Shown piece after piece: positions 12,274 to 23,760 of a DNA stretch of 64,000 bases (positions are counted from its first letter, which is position 1; each line of letters begins with the position of its first letter). This stretch comes from Ramazzottius varieornatus (lineage: Eukaryota > Tardigrada > Eutardigrada > Parachela > Ramazzottiidae). The translations under genes and the position numbers were made by a program. The DNA lies in NCBI GenBank assembly GCA_001949185.1, contig BDGG01000003.1:553612-617611 (forward strand), in the 5' to 3' direction. The notes under the pieces were generated by a model that was not told the DNA's origin, did not search any database, and saw nothing but the letters and a program-made list of their open reading frames with translations.

Positions 12274-12994
12274 ATGTCGTCGCTCCCTTCCGAACTAGAA
12301 CGAGCTGTCAAGTCGCTGTGGAGTTACGTCGAGCCTCTGTTGACAAGTCCTACAGAAGGAGTACGCAGTCGTCCATCTCCATCTTCTTCGTCCTCCTGGA
12401 CCGATTCTTGGCTGCCGTCATCGCTCCGCTTCTCGCACCATAAGACCATGGCGCTTCCGCCGAACCTACAGATCCTTATCCGTCTTGCTGGAGTCTCTGG
12501 CGCAGCTGCTGTTATGCTCGGCGCGTACGGCTCCCACTCGCTGCGCAAACATGCTACCCCTGAAGCGCGAGAAGTATTCGAGACAGGAAATCGCTACCAC
12601 CTCATTCATAGCGTACGTTCCCTACATCAAATTTCCTCTGCTTTGCCTTGCTAATTATGGAGACTTTCCAGGTTGCTCTTGGACTCGCGCCGTTTGCAAA
12701 GAGGCCCCAGATAACAGGTGAATATTTAATAGTTTTGTTGGAAGTCTTGTCAATATACAATCAAAGTCTGACACGTGATGTTACGTTGTGACAGGCTGAT
12801 ATACTTCATGTCATGTCAGTACGTTACGGCCTTACGGGTTCCTTGTGTTTGCAGCTGGACTGTTCTTTGCTGGTATGCTGATGTTCAGCGGAGGATGCTA
12901 CGGATACGCCCTATGGCAAAGTAAAACTGTGCGATCGGTAACGCCTTTTGGGGGCATTCTGCTCATTCTTGCATGGCTGAGCTTTCTGTTGTGA
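12274..12994 (+). CDS. TMEM256: TMEM256 (UPF0382/DUF423) family membrane protein
   Basis: Three exons (12274-12612, 12672-12717, 12855-12994) join to 525 bases, 174 residues. Family features: a glycine/alanine-rich first span (LAGVSGAAAVMLGAYGSHSL), the motif ETGNRYHLIHSVALGLAP across the first splice, then AGLFFAGMLMFSGGCYGYAL and the last span GGILLILAWLSFLL. The exon junctions are phase 0 after HS and phase 1 after IT. Members are small inner-membrane proteins of unclear function, mitochondrial in animals. The N-terminus is about 60 residues longer than in the vertebrate protein; an internal ATG (MALPPNLQIL) would give the usual length, so the true start may be there. An AATAAA in the plus strand near 13231 would put its 3'UTR inside the convergent neighbour. 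Confidence 0.88.
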
Positions 12995-13192
12995 ACTTCT
13001 AAAGATTTTGCGAGCCGTCCCAGAGCCCATCTGCTACAGTACCCCTTTTTCCTCTTCTCAGGCGGCTCAATATAGCACGGTTTTTCTATTTGTAGTCCTC
13101 AACCTCTCTCTTGACTGAAATTGTGTGGTCTCTGTAGGCATCAGTTTGCTTGACAAGATGTGGAGAGTTGGTCGGAAACACTCTGAGTTATA

Positions 13193-13770
13193 TTACAATG
13201 CGGTGTTTAGTGTGTGATCCTTGGCGAACGAATAAAACAGGGCAGCCCATCCTGCGAGAAAAAATACGTTGCCCAAGCGCTGAAATTTTTTAAACACATT
13301 CTTTAGGTTCCAACAATAACCGTAAGAACAACCAGAATAAAATAATATCCCGATGGTAAACATCGACCCTGTAAAACGATATCACCCATCAACACACACT
13401 GAACCAGGAGGACGGGCAGATTAAAGTGGCTCACATCGCTCACCGGCAAAATTATGGAGTTTGTTTTCCGCAGATAACATCATCATCGCCAACTAGAAAA
13501 GAGCAAAGTCAACTTTGTCATTCGGTCGAGACATGGGGAAACTGGACATACGCTGTGTGTCATGTGCATTCGAAGTCCCGCATTGTAGAATAAGTAGCGG
13601 TTGGTGGTAGGAATGGTCATTCGAGCGTCAATGGGACCAGGAAGTCCTCCGCCGAACATTGTCTGGTCAGCTATTACAGCCGCTCCCGCTAGCAGCGCAC
13701 CGCAACCCTGCCATGAAGGAGGACGAAGCAGGCTGTGGAGCACGTTGCTAGTGTGCTGTCCTAAGCCCAT
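13193..13770 (-). CDS. Second TMEM256-like protein, divergent paralogue
   Basis: Three exons (13770-13552, 13492-13444, 13368-13193) give 444 bases, 147 residues. Only exon 1 is conspicuous by itself; the other two are short. Exon 1 holds a glycine/alanine-rich span and TTNRYLFYNAGLRMHMTHS, matching the TGNRYHLIHS region of its neighbour; exon 2 adds LAMMMLSAENKLHNFAG; exon 3 encodes SMFTIGILFYSGCSYGYCW and LGNVFFLAGWAALFYS, the family's last two spans. The intron positions and phases (0 after HS, then 1) are identical to those of the TMEM256 gene, and exon 2 is 49 versus 46 bases. The two genes are tail-to-tail, stops 198 bases apart, as an old inverted duplication would leave. Codons are intact. 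The start ATG (MGLGQHTSN) could lie further upstream. Confidence 0.75.
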
Positions 13771-14650
13771 AAAGAATACCTCCAACCGGCTCAAGTTGAT
13801 CCGTACGTTACGCGTGGCAGTGACGGTACATTATGACAGCACAAAAGCAACCCGCCAGGATCTTGCTCAATCAAATCTGCTTGTCAAGATAGCATTTGCT
13901 TAACGGTGTTATGAATCTTCAGGTTTCCGGGGAGTGAAAATATCACTCAAAATTTGGTAAAGGTTCACAGGAGGCTGGGATGAAATGGTTCGCACACGCT
14001 TGGGCCTGGCACTTGATCACAACTTTCAAGCATCCTCGTCATGGACGATGGGATCTGTTCTTGGACTATTGTAGTTGTGCAACAAGTTGCCACGACGATT
14101 ACTGCCTCTGCCAGTCAGAGCGATTATTTCAAAGGGGAGAGTTCGAAGGACGCAATTCGAAAAAAATTAAGGAGTACAGACTCTTCCTGGATCCAACGGC
14201 GGCCCATTAATATTCGATTACCGCAATGATGATTACAGGGCGACATTTTATCCGTTGTTTGCTCTTTGAGTATATGATGCTCTAACGAACATAGGGACAT
14301 GTGATCGTGAAACCCAGGTCTCGCTGAGGAAGTCTTGGTGATTAGCGACTGAAGAGGGCTAAGCAGCGTTCAGCTTTTTACTCACCTGACTTTTTCCGGT
14401 AAGACCGAAGGCGAAAATCTTTTGAAGCGGACATAACCGTAAGGTTTTCCAACCAACCTTCCATTAAAAAAGAATGACGGGGTCAATGCCTCACCCATCT
14501 TTGATCCACATGAGCAACGACCACCAGAGCAGACACCAGAGCAGACACCAGAGCAGATAATCATTCCCGGGATTTTCTAGTGTGTGAGTACGAGGACCTA
14601 CTTCCGTCCATTGACGTAGACGTAGAAGTTATGCGGCAGGAGTTTCCAGG
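13771..14650. other. Intergenic with short tandem repeat
   Basis: No gene recognised. At about 14523-14558 a 12-base unit (ACCAGAGCAGAC) is repeated three times in tandem. The upstream part should include the promoter of the second TMEM256-like gene. Confidence 0.45.
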
Positions 14651-14881
14651 ATGGTTACAAACTACTCTTTCAGCAATTTCATCAATTTATCGGCCCCGGC
14701 TGAGCCAACTATAGTGTTCGCGGTCATCGGCGCACTTCAGGGTCTAATAATATTGGTTCCTCCTTGTGCCTTCTGGCTTTTGCAACCGTTTCTAAATCAC
14801 GAAATCTCTTCAATTTTCACTAGTAGTTGCATCTCCAATGTTGTGGTTGTCCTTTACCAGATGACAGTCTATATACCATAA
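14651..14881 (+). pseudogene. Receptor-like membrane fragment
   Basis: An open stretch of 76 codons opens with N-glycosylation sequons (NYS, NLS) and then has two or three hydrophobic segments (IVFAVIGALQGLIILVPPCAF and later SNVVVVLYQM), resembling the start of a rhodopsin-type receptor such as the one at 18.4-20.9 kb. No further spans follow in frame. I read it as a receptor fragment or a chance hydrophobic frame; the family call is weak. Confidence 0.3.
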
Positions 14882-16267
14882 TTTACATATCCTGCTATCT
14901 TTTGGTTCTTGTCCAGACAAGTTCCGAATAACCATAATATCAATCATAACCCAAAAGCGACCGTAGATAGTACGGAATACGGAGAAGCGGGTGACGAAGC
15001 CGAATTCTTGAGTTTGCTTGCCGTCGGTGGGCTAATTCACAATGCACCTCGATTTATAATTTTTATCGTCCGACTAACGAGGAACTCTAAACGGACGTCA
15101 GCTTCACCTAAACTCTGAGTTGATAGAGAACCTGATGGTGCCGGCGTTCTGCCTGTTGTTCAATACAAAACCCCACTCCACAAGTCTACCAGACAAACCA
15201 TCACTGATACTTTCCTATCCGTCACACGAGTCACCCTCTCTTTCTTTAGGACCTGTAGGCTACTTGTTCGTCTCAAAGACTTACCTCGCCAGTGTCCGCC
15301 AGTTGATCCCGGTATTCCAAAGGGCGTTAGCCAAGCGTCCTGCAGGAACCTCAGGCTTCGCTGACCATTGACAGGTTTATCCACCAAGGAAGATTGAAGA
15401 ATCTCGTAAACCTCTAAGTCAGCCAGTTAGGCTTTACAGAAGACCGGCAAAAGCTGGAGTTCGTACTGCACTTTACTGATCAAAATTCAACTGAAGGAAA
15501 AAAGAGATACGCCGCCTGCAGGGCTGGCTTAATACCTCGAGGAAATCCCCTGTCAGTCATACATTCATCGTACTCGTACACTCGTGGAGCCTTACCAATT
15601 TTAAATCCTGTACGAAATTCTCGCTACTCGCTACAATAGAAGTGAAAACGCCAACTTAAAGACAGCTGTTGGATGGTTTAATCGGTCTTGCTGTTGTCCC
15701 GGGCTTTGGCTGGGAAAGCAGAACTTTGCTCGATGGCGTCACCATGACAGCGATAATTTGACATCTATGATGAGCATTTGATTGTCAACGATATCCAGTA
15801 TTCGATATCGTATGCAGATATCAACTTTTCGAAAGACGTCGCCAAGGTGGGGGTTATACTGTGAAGTCCGTGAGGGTATCGATAGCCCGAGCGTGGTATC
15901 GACCTGTATCGCGTTCTGACTTCGGAGACCCTTTTCGGAGAAAACAATGCAATCGTGGTCTAAGACTGTGAGCCGCCTGACTGCGAAACAATTTCCACCA
16001 CAAAGCACATTATGTTTGCTCAAGGCTCCCTTTCGCCTTAGATGCAGCCGTGCCTGCAGTCTAAAGTTAGTGATTATTCCCACAACACGGAAGTTTGCAC
16101 CTGCAATTCGTCTATAGGCTACAGGTAACATCTCTCACACCATTTTACACATATGCTCGTTGGTCCCATATAGGCTGCTTGATCCGGTTTCTTCTGTAGT
16201 TCTTATTGTCTTTCATATGATGAGCGCTTGTTTTATCTAGTGGACAGTTGACTGAGCACCCGCCATC
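14882..16267. other. No recognised gene
   Basis: Only short frames. A minus-strand frame of 130 codons at 15739-16131 starts with ATG and is faintly reminiscent of a retroelement protease region, but has no motif I can defend. The last 100 bases should contain the promoter of the small secreted protein gene. Confidence 0.35.
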
Positions 16268-16624
16268 ATGAACGCGCGTTTGGCGATCAGCGTTGGATTA
16301 GTGATCCTGGTCACGATGTCACAAATTTCTGAAGCGCGCACGTACCGGGAGGCAAAGGACGTCCGCATCCAGAAACGGCAAGCTCGAATAAGTCTACCAA
16401 CCAGACTGCCCACTACAACAGGTTTAGGGACGACCGCGACACTCAAGGTCGTCACGTTGCCACCGCGAACAACACTCCGTACCACGACCACTTTACTGCA
16501 ACCGCCCACGGGCGGACCCATCATTTGCGATCCTTGCACCGGGACCAACAGCGATGGAACAACCTGCGATTTAGACTGCTTGGCGTGTGTAGTTAACGAG
16601 GGTACACCGGGTCCTGGATGCTAG
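16268..16624 (+). CDS. Small secreted Thr-rich, Cys-rich protein
   Basis: A single-exon frame of 118 residues. Residues 1-23 are a textbook signal peptide (charged MNAR, hydrophobic LAISVGLVILVTM, then a small-residue cleavage area near SEA). Residues 45-80 are dense in Thr, Pro and Leu, like an O-glycosylated linker. The C-terminal 35 residues hold six cysteines (CDPC, CDLDCLAC and a final C), enough for three disulphides. I do not recognise the family. A secreted or cuticular role is inference from composition only. It stands alone in a gene-poor region, and no splice sites are needed. Confidence 0.65.
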   Translation: MNARLAISVGLVILVTMSQISEARTYREAKDVRIQKRQARISLPTRLPTTTGLGTTATLKVVTLPPRTTLRTTTTLLQPPTGGPIICDPCTGTNSDGTTCDLDCLACVVNEGTPGPGC

Positions 16625-18385
16625 TGGTGTTAGTCTGGCAGTTTCTTTTTCGATGCTTCTGCAACTTCACGGTTAAATGTACGAACTGCTTATCACAGAC
16701 TAACCTTGCGCTAAAACGAGTCCGTCAGTTTCCGCGTTTGATGGCTTCGATAACCGTTGCTGCGATAAATCGTCGCTTCGGCTAGCTGAACTAAATTATC
16801 TGAACCTTTTTAACGCTACTGGTCTCAACAGCTAGTCGTGGCTGGCAAGTTTTAGACTTTATTTTCACCAGTATTCTCGACACGACTCGACTCTAGGTGT
16901 AGGTGTTACTTTCCGTTACTTACTCGTAGGTACTTTCCATTACGGGCAACTAGGGTCATCCTATGAAGGGTTCTTTTGGGTCATTTAAGACTTTCGAGGC
17001 GCCAACGCATCCCACACGGCCAAGGAGATGTGCTCCATTTCTCGAAAGAAGGCAGCTAACAAGCCTGCCGTAGAAGACTGGGTAAACCTTCTCCACTCTG
17101 GTAATCTTTTGCTGGGTAGTCACCCTTACGGAAGACCGAAACTGAAGCTTCACAAAAACTTCTTCGGACAATTTGTTGAACCCGATTCTCCACGAACCCT
17201 TGTAAAATCCTAACGGGACTTTAAGGTGTCTCCCCAAATCCTTGCTGGACAGAACGGGAAGGCGAAAAAATCGGGAAATCAGACACCCGTTCATATTGCA
17301 CCTTGCCGATAACGCAGAGTTTGCCTTTCTTTACCCTCCCGGTTTTGGCTGTGAGCGAATCGACCTTAGAACGCATTGCTGCCCATGACAATAGGTGGGC
17401 TTTATAGAACGTTTTGATGCGAAAATTGATGTTTTGGCAGAACGCGAGCATCGCAGAAAATTCCGAATCGTGAGCGGCACCAAAGGAACATTATGGTTAC
17501 TGTCTGATTTCTATCTGGCGGTCTAGACCGCTAGGGAATTCTTCTGTTCTTAGTATCAATAGCCGCAGGCCAGATCTCTCTGGAACGGGCAAGAATAATA
17601 AAAAACTTGCCGCTCAGTAAACGAAATTATTCAGTCGACTCGAGGAAATCAGCTCTAGGGTGCACATCGAACAAAACGCTTCCGCAAAACTGCACTAGAT
17701 AGAACTGCAAACTCTCCTTCACACATCGGGAAGAAGGAACCTGATACTAAAGAATGATCACCATGTCGATAAATGATTGTCACCAGAATAGCAGGAGCCA
17801 TTAATTTGTAATGCAACCGGCAACAGTATGTATAAGTCAACTGTCCAGTCTTACTCCCTACTGGTTGGGGACTTTGAGGCTACACTTCTACAGAAGTGCT
17901 GGAGTAATGGTCAGTAAATTGTGGGGGTGGTTTGTGCCGGTTTGTATCAAAGACTGAAGATATGTTCATTCGATCACGATAAATTCGTCCAGGCATTGAT
18001 GAGTGCTCGGCTGTGAGCCTTTGATTCATACATACTGCCACCGGTTGCGTTACAAATGGATGACTCTTCCTACTCTGCTGCAGATCGACTTGAATCATCC
18101 TAACCGTCATCCCAGAAAATTCACCCATCCAGCTGCGAGAAGAACTGAACAGGTGGGATCAACTGTTTTGCCGGCCGGCCGACAGTTTAGCTGATGCTCC
18201 GGCAGATCAAATGATTTGCCCGGGCACGTTAGTTGACATCTCGGCAAAACAGTTGATGTCAAGTTTTCGTCAGTTTATCGCATACACCTTTGTCGAATGA
18301 ATCGGAAAAGACGTTGGGGGTAATTCTTACGGTCAGTATTACAAGAAATGTACTTTCCGCCATCGCGGTATCATTTTGAAAATGA
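16625..18385. other. Gene-poor, dispersed repeats
   Basis: I recognise no gene. Bases about 17660-17780 share a segment (GGTGCACA, GAACAA, CTTCCGCAAAACTGCA) with bases about 27205-27260, so a repeat family is present. A short inverted repeat lies at 18158-18259. Several frames of 60 to 110 codons lack motifs and good splice signals. Confidence 0.4.
18158..18259. repeat. Short foldback element
   Basis: Inverted arms ATCAACTGTTTTGCCGGC (left) and TCGGCAAAACAGTTGATG (right) enclose about 65 bases. This is the form of a very short MITE or a solo pair of terminal repeats. No clear target duplication. Confidence 0.5.
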
Positions 18386-20897
18386 TCAATTTGCTTTCAG
18401 CTGGGAAACATCAGAAGTAATTTCATGTCTGAGTGGATCGAGGCTCCCGCTGTACTGTTCTGAAAGGGTAGTGCTGAAAACAGTCGGTTGTGCACTGAAA
18501 TGAGTGTAGTTCCACTGTTTTGAAGAATCAACACAACGAATAGTCGATCCGAAAGGTGGAGTCAACATGGCGTTTTTAGGCGACACTTTATCTTCGCATA
18601 CGGTATTTACTGAGACTGTTGCATCTAGTCGCACCCTATCAACCGATGAAAGCTTATGACGGGCAAAGTTTTCGGTCAAAGAGTTTTTGCTCTGACAGTT
18701 CTTCTGTTTCTGTTCAAGGATAGTTATCGCAGTGGGTGCAGAGCTATGGAACACGATTCCAAAATATTGATAATAAAATATCCCTGTAGGATTAGATCGT
18801 ATTTTTTATGTGAATGGCATGTGGTTAAACCCCAATAGTTCAACCCTGGCAGCTGAAAAAGGTTTGACGAAACTGGTGACGAATATCTTTCAAAGCAAAG
18901 ATGAACCAGATGGGATCCAAAACGGCAGTCAGCTCAAACATGTCGGCCACCACTGCGTACACCTCGGAAGGGACGTTGACGTTGAAAAGAACCAACGTGT
19001 AGTATATTCCAACCGGACAGTACAGTACTAGCTCTGAAAAAGTCATGAGCGACAAGCCTAGTATGCCCCGGTTGCTCTTGAGCGTCTTGAGTTGGAGGCA
19101 CCTTCTTGATGTGAAAAGAGCGAAATCAATCGGCCTCTGCTCTCTGGAAAAGGATCAACACGGCGCTTGGGCGGTCGTTGGATCCAGACTTTGTAGCAAA
19201 GAATCGGAAAGAGGGAGAAGATGACTACAAGTGGTGCGTTGAAGATCATCCATTGGATGTATAACTGTCACGACATTGCGGAGCCAACTGCGACGTTACA
19301 AACATCGGTTTCGACCGATGCACGGCCATAGAGCGTCCGTTACGACCACCGGCACTATGAGTCCGTATAAGCACACCTGTGCATAAACATTACGTTGCCC
19401 GTTATTTGTACACGAACGACGGGAAATTATGGGGCCAGTAAAAATTATGGGACCAGGCGGAAATGACGGCAAAATGGAAATTCAAACGTAGTAAAGTGTC
19501 CAAATTAAAAGTGCATTACTTTGAATCGGTCACGTACGTACGTGACCGATTCAAAGTAATGCACTTTTAATTTGGACACTTTACTACGTTTGAATTTCCA
19601 TTTTGCCGTCATTTCCGCCTGGTCCCATAATTTTTACTGGCCCCATAATTTCCCGTCGTGCGTGTACCGATGGTTAGTGGGCTCTAGGCTCAACCGCTAC
19701 ACTGTTACTTCGGCCACTGTAGGTACCATTCTGACCACTGAACTGGACATCCGGATGATAGTCAACTCGGATAAATCTTCACGTTCGAATTGCGATACTA
19801 TTCTGACCTATAGTCGAAAACTAGAGTCACATGTTATTTCGAGAGACTGGCAGGGGATTTACGCCAATCGCTCCACTCCGATCGTAAAATCAATACGGTA
19901 GAAAAATATAGAATGGTTTTGTGTATAAAGCAAGACAGACTGTATCGGCGGAAGAAATTCCTACACGCCACTACAAAAATCGGGAACACGGGAACAATTT
20001 TCGAGTAGTGCTATACGAGTCCGCTCAAGTGACATAATGCTCTTTGATTGACACTTTTGATTACAAAGATGTGAACAGCTGATCTAATTTGACTCTACTA
20101 CTATGCCATATTGCTCACCATCAAGTGCTCAATCCAAGCGAATGCAAAACTATTCGGCGTCCCGTTTACGTACCGCGCCAATCAGCTAATCGTCTTGCTT
20201 GTATCCGTTAAAAAACCACGTTCAAGTACGTTGCGTCAGAGCATTCCTATTACGTCATTGAGATGGGAGTGTACGGCGATTGTTCCGGTGTTCCCGAACT
20301 TTGTAGTGGCGTCCAGGAATTTCTTCTGCCGATACAGTCTTTCTTGCTCTTATAGAAAACATCCTTCTCTACTTTTCTACTAAATTGATTGTAAGATCGG
20401 AGTGGAGCGATTAGCGTGAATCCCTTGTGGATTTACCCAGAAAAAAAAATACAGGAACACACAGCAAAATTCCACTTGTGTGTTTGTTGGTAGGAGATTG
20501 GAAACGATATGGCCCAAAACCGGTTCAGTGCAATCAGGGCATGGGCGTTGCACATGCTACCGTCGAACATGTAGGTGATGTACTGATACCAGGTGCATAA
20601 GGTGCTGCCCAGCCACCAAGAATCGTAAAGATCGTTGATCGTCTCGACGGGATAGAACAGCAAACAGCAACCTAGATTGACAAGACAGAGGTTGAATATG
20701 TAGATTGTGAACGGTGTGAACAGGGAGCGATGACGGCGGAATAGATAGACCAAGGACCCATTGGTCAACAACCCGCCGACCTGGATAAACAACGTATAGC
20801 GTACCGCGGAATCCCACGTTATTGGGTTTAGCGCGCTAATATTGCCCGGTGAGTAGTTGAGGACTGAAGAAAAGTTCATCTTCACTGCAATGAACAA
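18386..20897 (-). pseudogene. Rhodopsin-type (class A) GPCR, probably decayed
   Basis: Receptor segments appear in order on the minus strand. 20897-20463 encodes an N-glycosylated start and spans 1 to 3 with the DRY-like motif LNRFWAISFPI. From 19376, CLYGLIVPVVVTDALW completes span 4; HKWNFA joins it by a GTGTGT donor. About 19276-19150 is span 5 (APLVVIFSLFPILCYKV). 19110-18840 gives the TLKSNRGILGLSLMTF entry to span 6 and span 7 with DPIWFIFALKDI. A tail exon near 18777-18386 may follow. Two defects argue for decay: a stop and frame change in the second extracellular loop, with room for only a 35-base intron, and a frame change in the third intracellular loop. A 254-bp palindromic transposon sits in the intron just before the 19376 acceptor. 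The true exons could differ if small introns are allowed. Confidence 0.6.
19411..19664. mobile_element. Palindromic MITE, 127-bp arms, TA-flanked
   Basis: A 254-bp foldback whose two halves are almost perfectly inverted, with no spacer; the centre is at 19537/19538 (CACGTACGTACGTG). The outer ends are CACG(A/C)ACGACGGG and both sides are flanked by TA, as expected for a Tc1/mariner-type target duplication. Subterminal ATTATGGG blocks recur. The ends match those of the element at 21887-22350, so this is a family and not only a local duplication. It lies within an intron of the receptor pseudogene. Confidence 0.8.
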
Positions 20898-21886
20898 AGA
20901 AACGATGCTCTTCGGGCTTTCAGAGCGATATCTAATCCTGCGCTAACGGAAAACGCAAACCCAGCAGGTTTTAGTTGAAAAGGAATGACGATACTTCAAC
21001 AGGCCCGTGAACACCAACGTGGTCTGCAAAATTTCAATGCCTGAAATATGGTCTAGTTTCAAAATTTGTGGAATGTAGACTGTGGAAAACGAAGGACGGA
21101 ACAGGGAACGGAACTGAAAGTCTGGTATGACGATAGAGAGTAGGTTTGCAACGCGTGGTGGGAAAAATCCGAGGGAGCAGATCGGATTCGACGGCAAAAC
21201 TTGAAGGCAAAACTTGATGCCAAGCGTAGAGCGTTCCGGTAACAAACAGAAATGTCTTTAGGCGTGAAATGTAATAGATGATTCAAGGAGTAGCACATCG
21301 TACGCAGAAGGCAAAAAAGCAAACAGGATAATAACGTCGAACGGAAGTGTTTGTTGAGGCACTATAATCCAATGCGCGTGATGCTCAAAGGCTCCAAATC
21401 TGCTGTGCATGCGTTCGGCAGAGCACCATACCGCTTTACCGACGAACACATGCACGTGCCTTGCCTAATTGAATCTGAATGAGCTTATTAGAGGGTTCGG
21501 ATAACCCGATTCGTTTTTTAAGGGCATTTCTTCACTATTAGATCAGAACACTACTTGTGCAGAGAACTTTTCTGACTCTTTTTTCGGTTTGACTTCATGT
21601 TTATTACCGTTACAACCGGGAGCCTCAGCTAGGTAGCGACACTTTCGTGACACAGGAAGAAAGCACATCACAATCCCAGTTCAATAAGTAAACCCGTGCT
21701 TGTTCAAAGTAAACACGTACACATTGCTCCCTTGAATCAAACGGTTCCCGCTGGCTCGCGTTATTTTCCCACGATGAACAGAAGGGGTCAGATATGTTCT
21801 CAAAGCCATAAAGTGGACATGAGATGTGATTCTAGGTAATCAAGCATGAAGAAAACGATGTAGTGATGATCCTCACTTCTATAATA
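20898..21886. other. No recognised gene
   Basis: Minus-strand frames at 20943-21245 and 21258-21455 have hydrophobic runs but no receptor motif that I can defend. The region lies upstream of the receptor pseudogene and may include its promoter or older receptor debris. Confidence 0.35.
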
Positions 21887-22350
21887 CATGTATGACGGGT
21901 AATTATGGGAAACTAAAAATTATGGGACAGGCGGAAAGAACGGCAAATCTACATCCTGAATGCGAGCCAGAAATGGAAATCGAGCAAATGACGTGGCGGA
22001 GTGAAATTTAAACCGTAGAAAATTGTCGTTGACAGTGCCCATCAGCCGATCAGATGTTTGACTTTTCGCTCCGAGGCTGCGGATTGTTCATTTACTCTCT
22101 TCGAGAGACGCTCTCGAAAGGAAAAGAGATGTTCCACTAAAACAGAGATCTATCTACGAGAAACTGTTATAAACTGACATCTTCAGTTCCTTGGCTCCCA
22201 ATTCAGTACGTACGTACAGCAAAGCAGTCTTCAGTGCTGGCTTTTACTTGTAGTAAAAATCACCTGTCATGCCGCCGTAGCGAAAAGACCTGTCCCATAA
22301 CTTCTAGTGTCCCATAACTTCTAGTGTCCCATTATTACCCACCGTGCGTG
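21887..22350. mobile_element. TA-flanked MITE related to the 19.4-kb palindrome
   Basis: A 464-bp element. The left end (CATGTATGACGGGTAATTATGGGA) and the inverted right end (CACGCACGGTGGGTAATAATGGGA, reversed) match each other and the palindromic element at 19411-19664. TA flanks both ends. In the right repeat a block CTTCTAGTGTCCCATAA is duplicated in tandem. No transposase frame inside. Confidence 0.75.
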
Positions 22351-22565
22351 TAAGTTATTGGGACCATAGCGTAACAGAAAGTTTGCGGTGAAGTACGGTT
22401 TTACTTTTGGTGGGTCAAGCTAACGTAGAGAAAAAACCAGAAATACCGCTCCACAACACATGTACAGCGAGTTGCCACAAGATGTCATGATGACGCGCAT
22501 GGTTTTGCCGGACGCAGTTCGACTATTAACTCGCTTCAGCGGGTAGAAAATCGCTTTCTCACATA

Positions 22566-23216
22566 CAGGGTGATTCCAATAAGTTTGACCGATTTTGAAC
22601 TTGAATAGAAAAATCAGCAGTGTCTTCTCTTTTTTCAAACTTTACTTCCAGACAGTAGCAGTTCTCGAAAACATTGTGTAAAAATCTAGCCAAGGTGCGG
22701 TGCTTTGGGGGAGCATCCGCGTAAAAGTCTTCGTAACCCGGAAGTCAGGGAGCTTTCGCCAAACCGAAAGTTGGCCACGTCAGCATGATTTACGGCGCGA
22801 AAAACGTTTTAAGAATAATTCGCTAGTGCTATTTTGTCGGCAACACTATCCGAAATCAGTAAAAATTTGTCTTCTATGAGCGTTCGTTCTGTCACTGGAA
22901 CCGTGAGCGACAAACGTACCTGTAAGCAGAATATCTTCATTGATTTCCTGTTTACTTCTGCTTTTTCGTTTCCCAGCGGTCCAAAAATTTTCTTTTGGTT
23001 GTTTTAGTAAGACATACATATACCTATCGTATAAAAATTATTCCAGAAGAGTCGGTGGTTTCGCGAGTGGGCTGTAATTAATCTGGCTTATGCGGGAAAA
23101 TTTTGCCCGTAAAGCTCATGGCTTTCCATGAACCCTAGCAATCAAACGATCAAAGTTTTGTTCAGCAAATCTACGTGAAAACGACAAAATCGGTCGAACT
23201 GATAGGAGTCACCCTG
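22566..23216. mobile_element. Mariner-type non-autonomous element
   Basis: A 651-bp element with inverted ends: left CAGGGTGATTCCAATAAG then TTTGACCGATTTTG, right the reverse of CAGGGTGACTCCTATCAG then TTCGACCGATTTTG. A TA dinucleotide flanks each end, the Tc1/mariner target signature. No transposase motif in any frame, so it is non-autonomous or decayed. The ends are related to those of the element at 25216-27017. Confidence 0.75.
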
Positions 23217-23345
23217 TAGTTAAGGGAGGGTTATCAGTGTACGACCATTCCTGACTTGACTCCTGTTGCCACACATTGTGAAGCTGATGGTGCAAATATC
23301 AAGAGGAGCCAACATAATCAAACAATCAAGTTGACGTGTGATTCT

Positions 23346-23760
23346 TAATGATGAGCATTACACGCAGATGGTCCGTGTGATGTAAAGTGTAATGTAAAAT
23401 AGTGCAGTTGTGAAAGTTCAATTACATTTTACACAGACCGAGCGGTTTGTAAAAGTGACAAGGAGCGATGAAAACGACGAACCAGCTATGTCTATGTTTG
23501 CATAGAATATAGACCTTAGTAATTGTCTTCCAGACAAAGATGAAAATACGGTTGCAGTGTGACCATAGTCAGGAAGCTTCTGACATTTTTCCGCGTAAGT
23601 CAGCCGAATTTTAGATTTCTGGCGGCAAAATACTCAAAAATACCGCAGATTCTGGCAGGTAAAAGTTGTAATTACATTTTGCATTTACATTACAACTTCC
23701 CCGTGGTTGTAATGTCGTGTAAAAGCGAAATTGTAATGTAACATGTAATGCTCATCATTA
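23346..23760. mobile_element. hAT-type MITE with exact 8-bp target duplication
   Basis: A 415-bp element bounded by the perfect inverted repeat TAATGATGAGCATTACA (23346-23362 and 23744-23760). The octamer GTGATTCT flanks it on both sides (23338-23345 and 23761-23768). An 8-bp target duplication is the hAT superfamily signature. The interior is made of TGTAATG/CATTACA-like words and has no frame for a transposase. It has inserted into a receptor-like minus-strand frame. Confidence 0.9.

Noticed and set aside
15739-16131. Retroviral-type aspartic protease fragment on the minus strand
   Set aside because: No DTG or DSG active-site motif and no neighbouring polymerase, so the resemblance is too weak.
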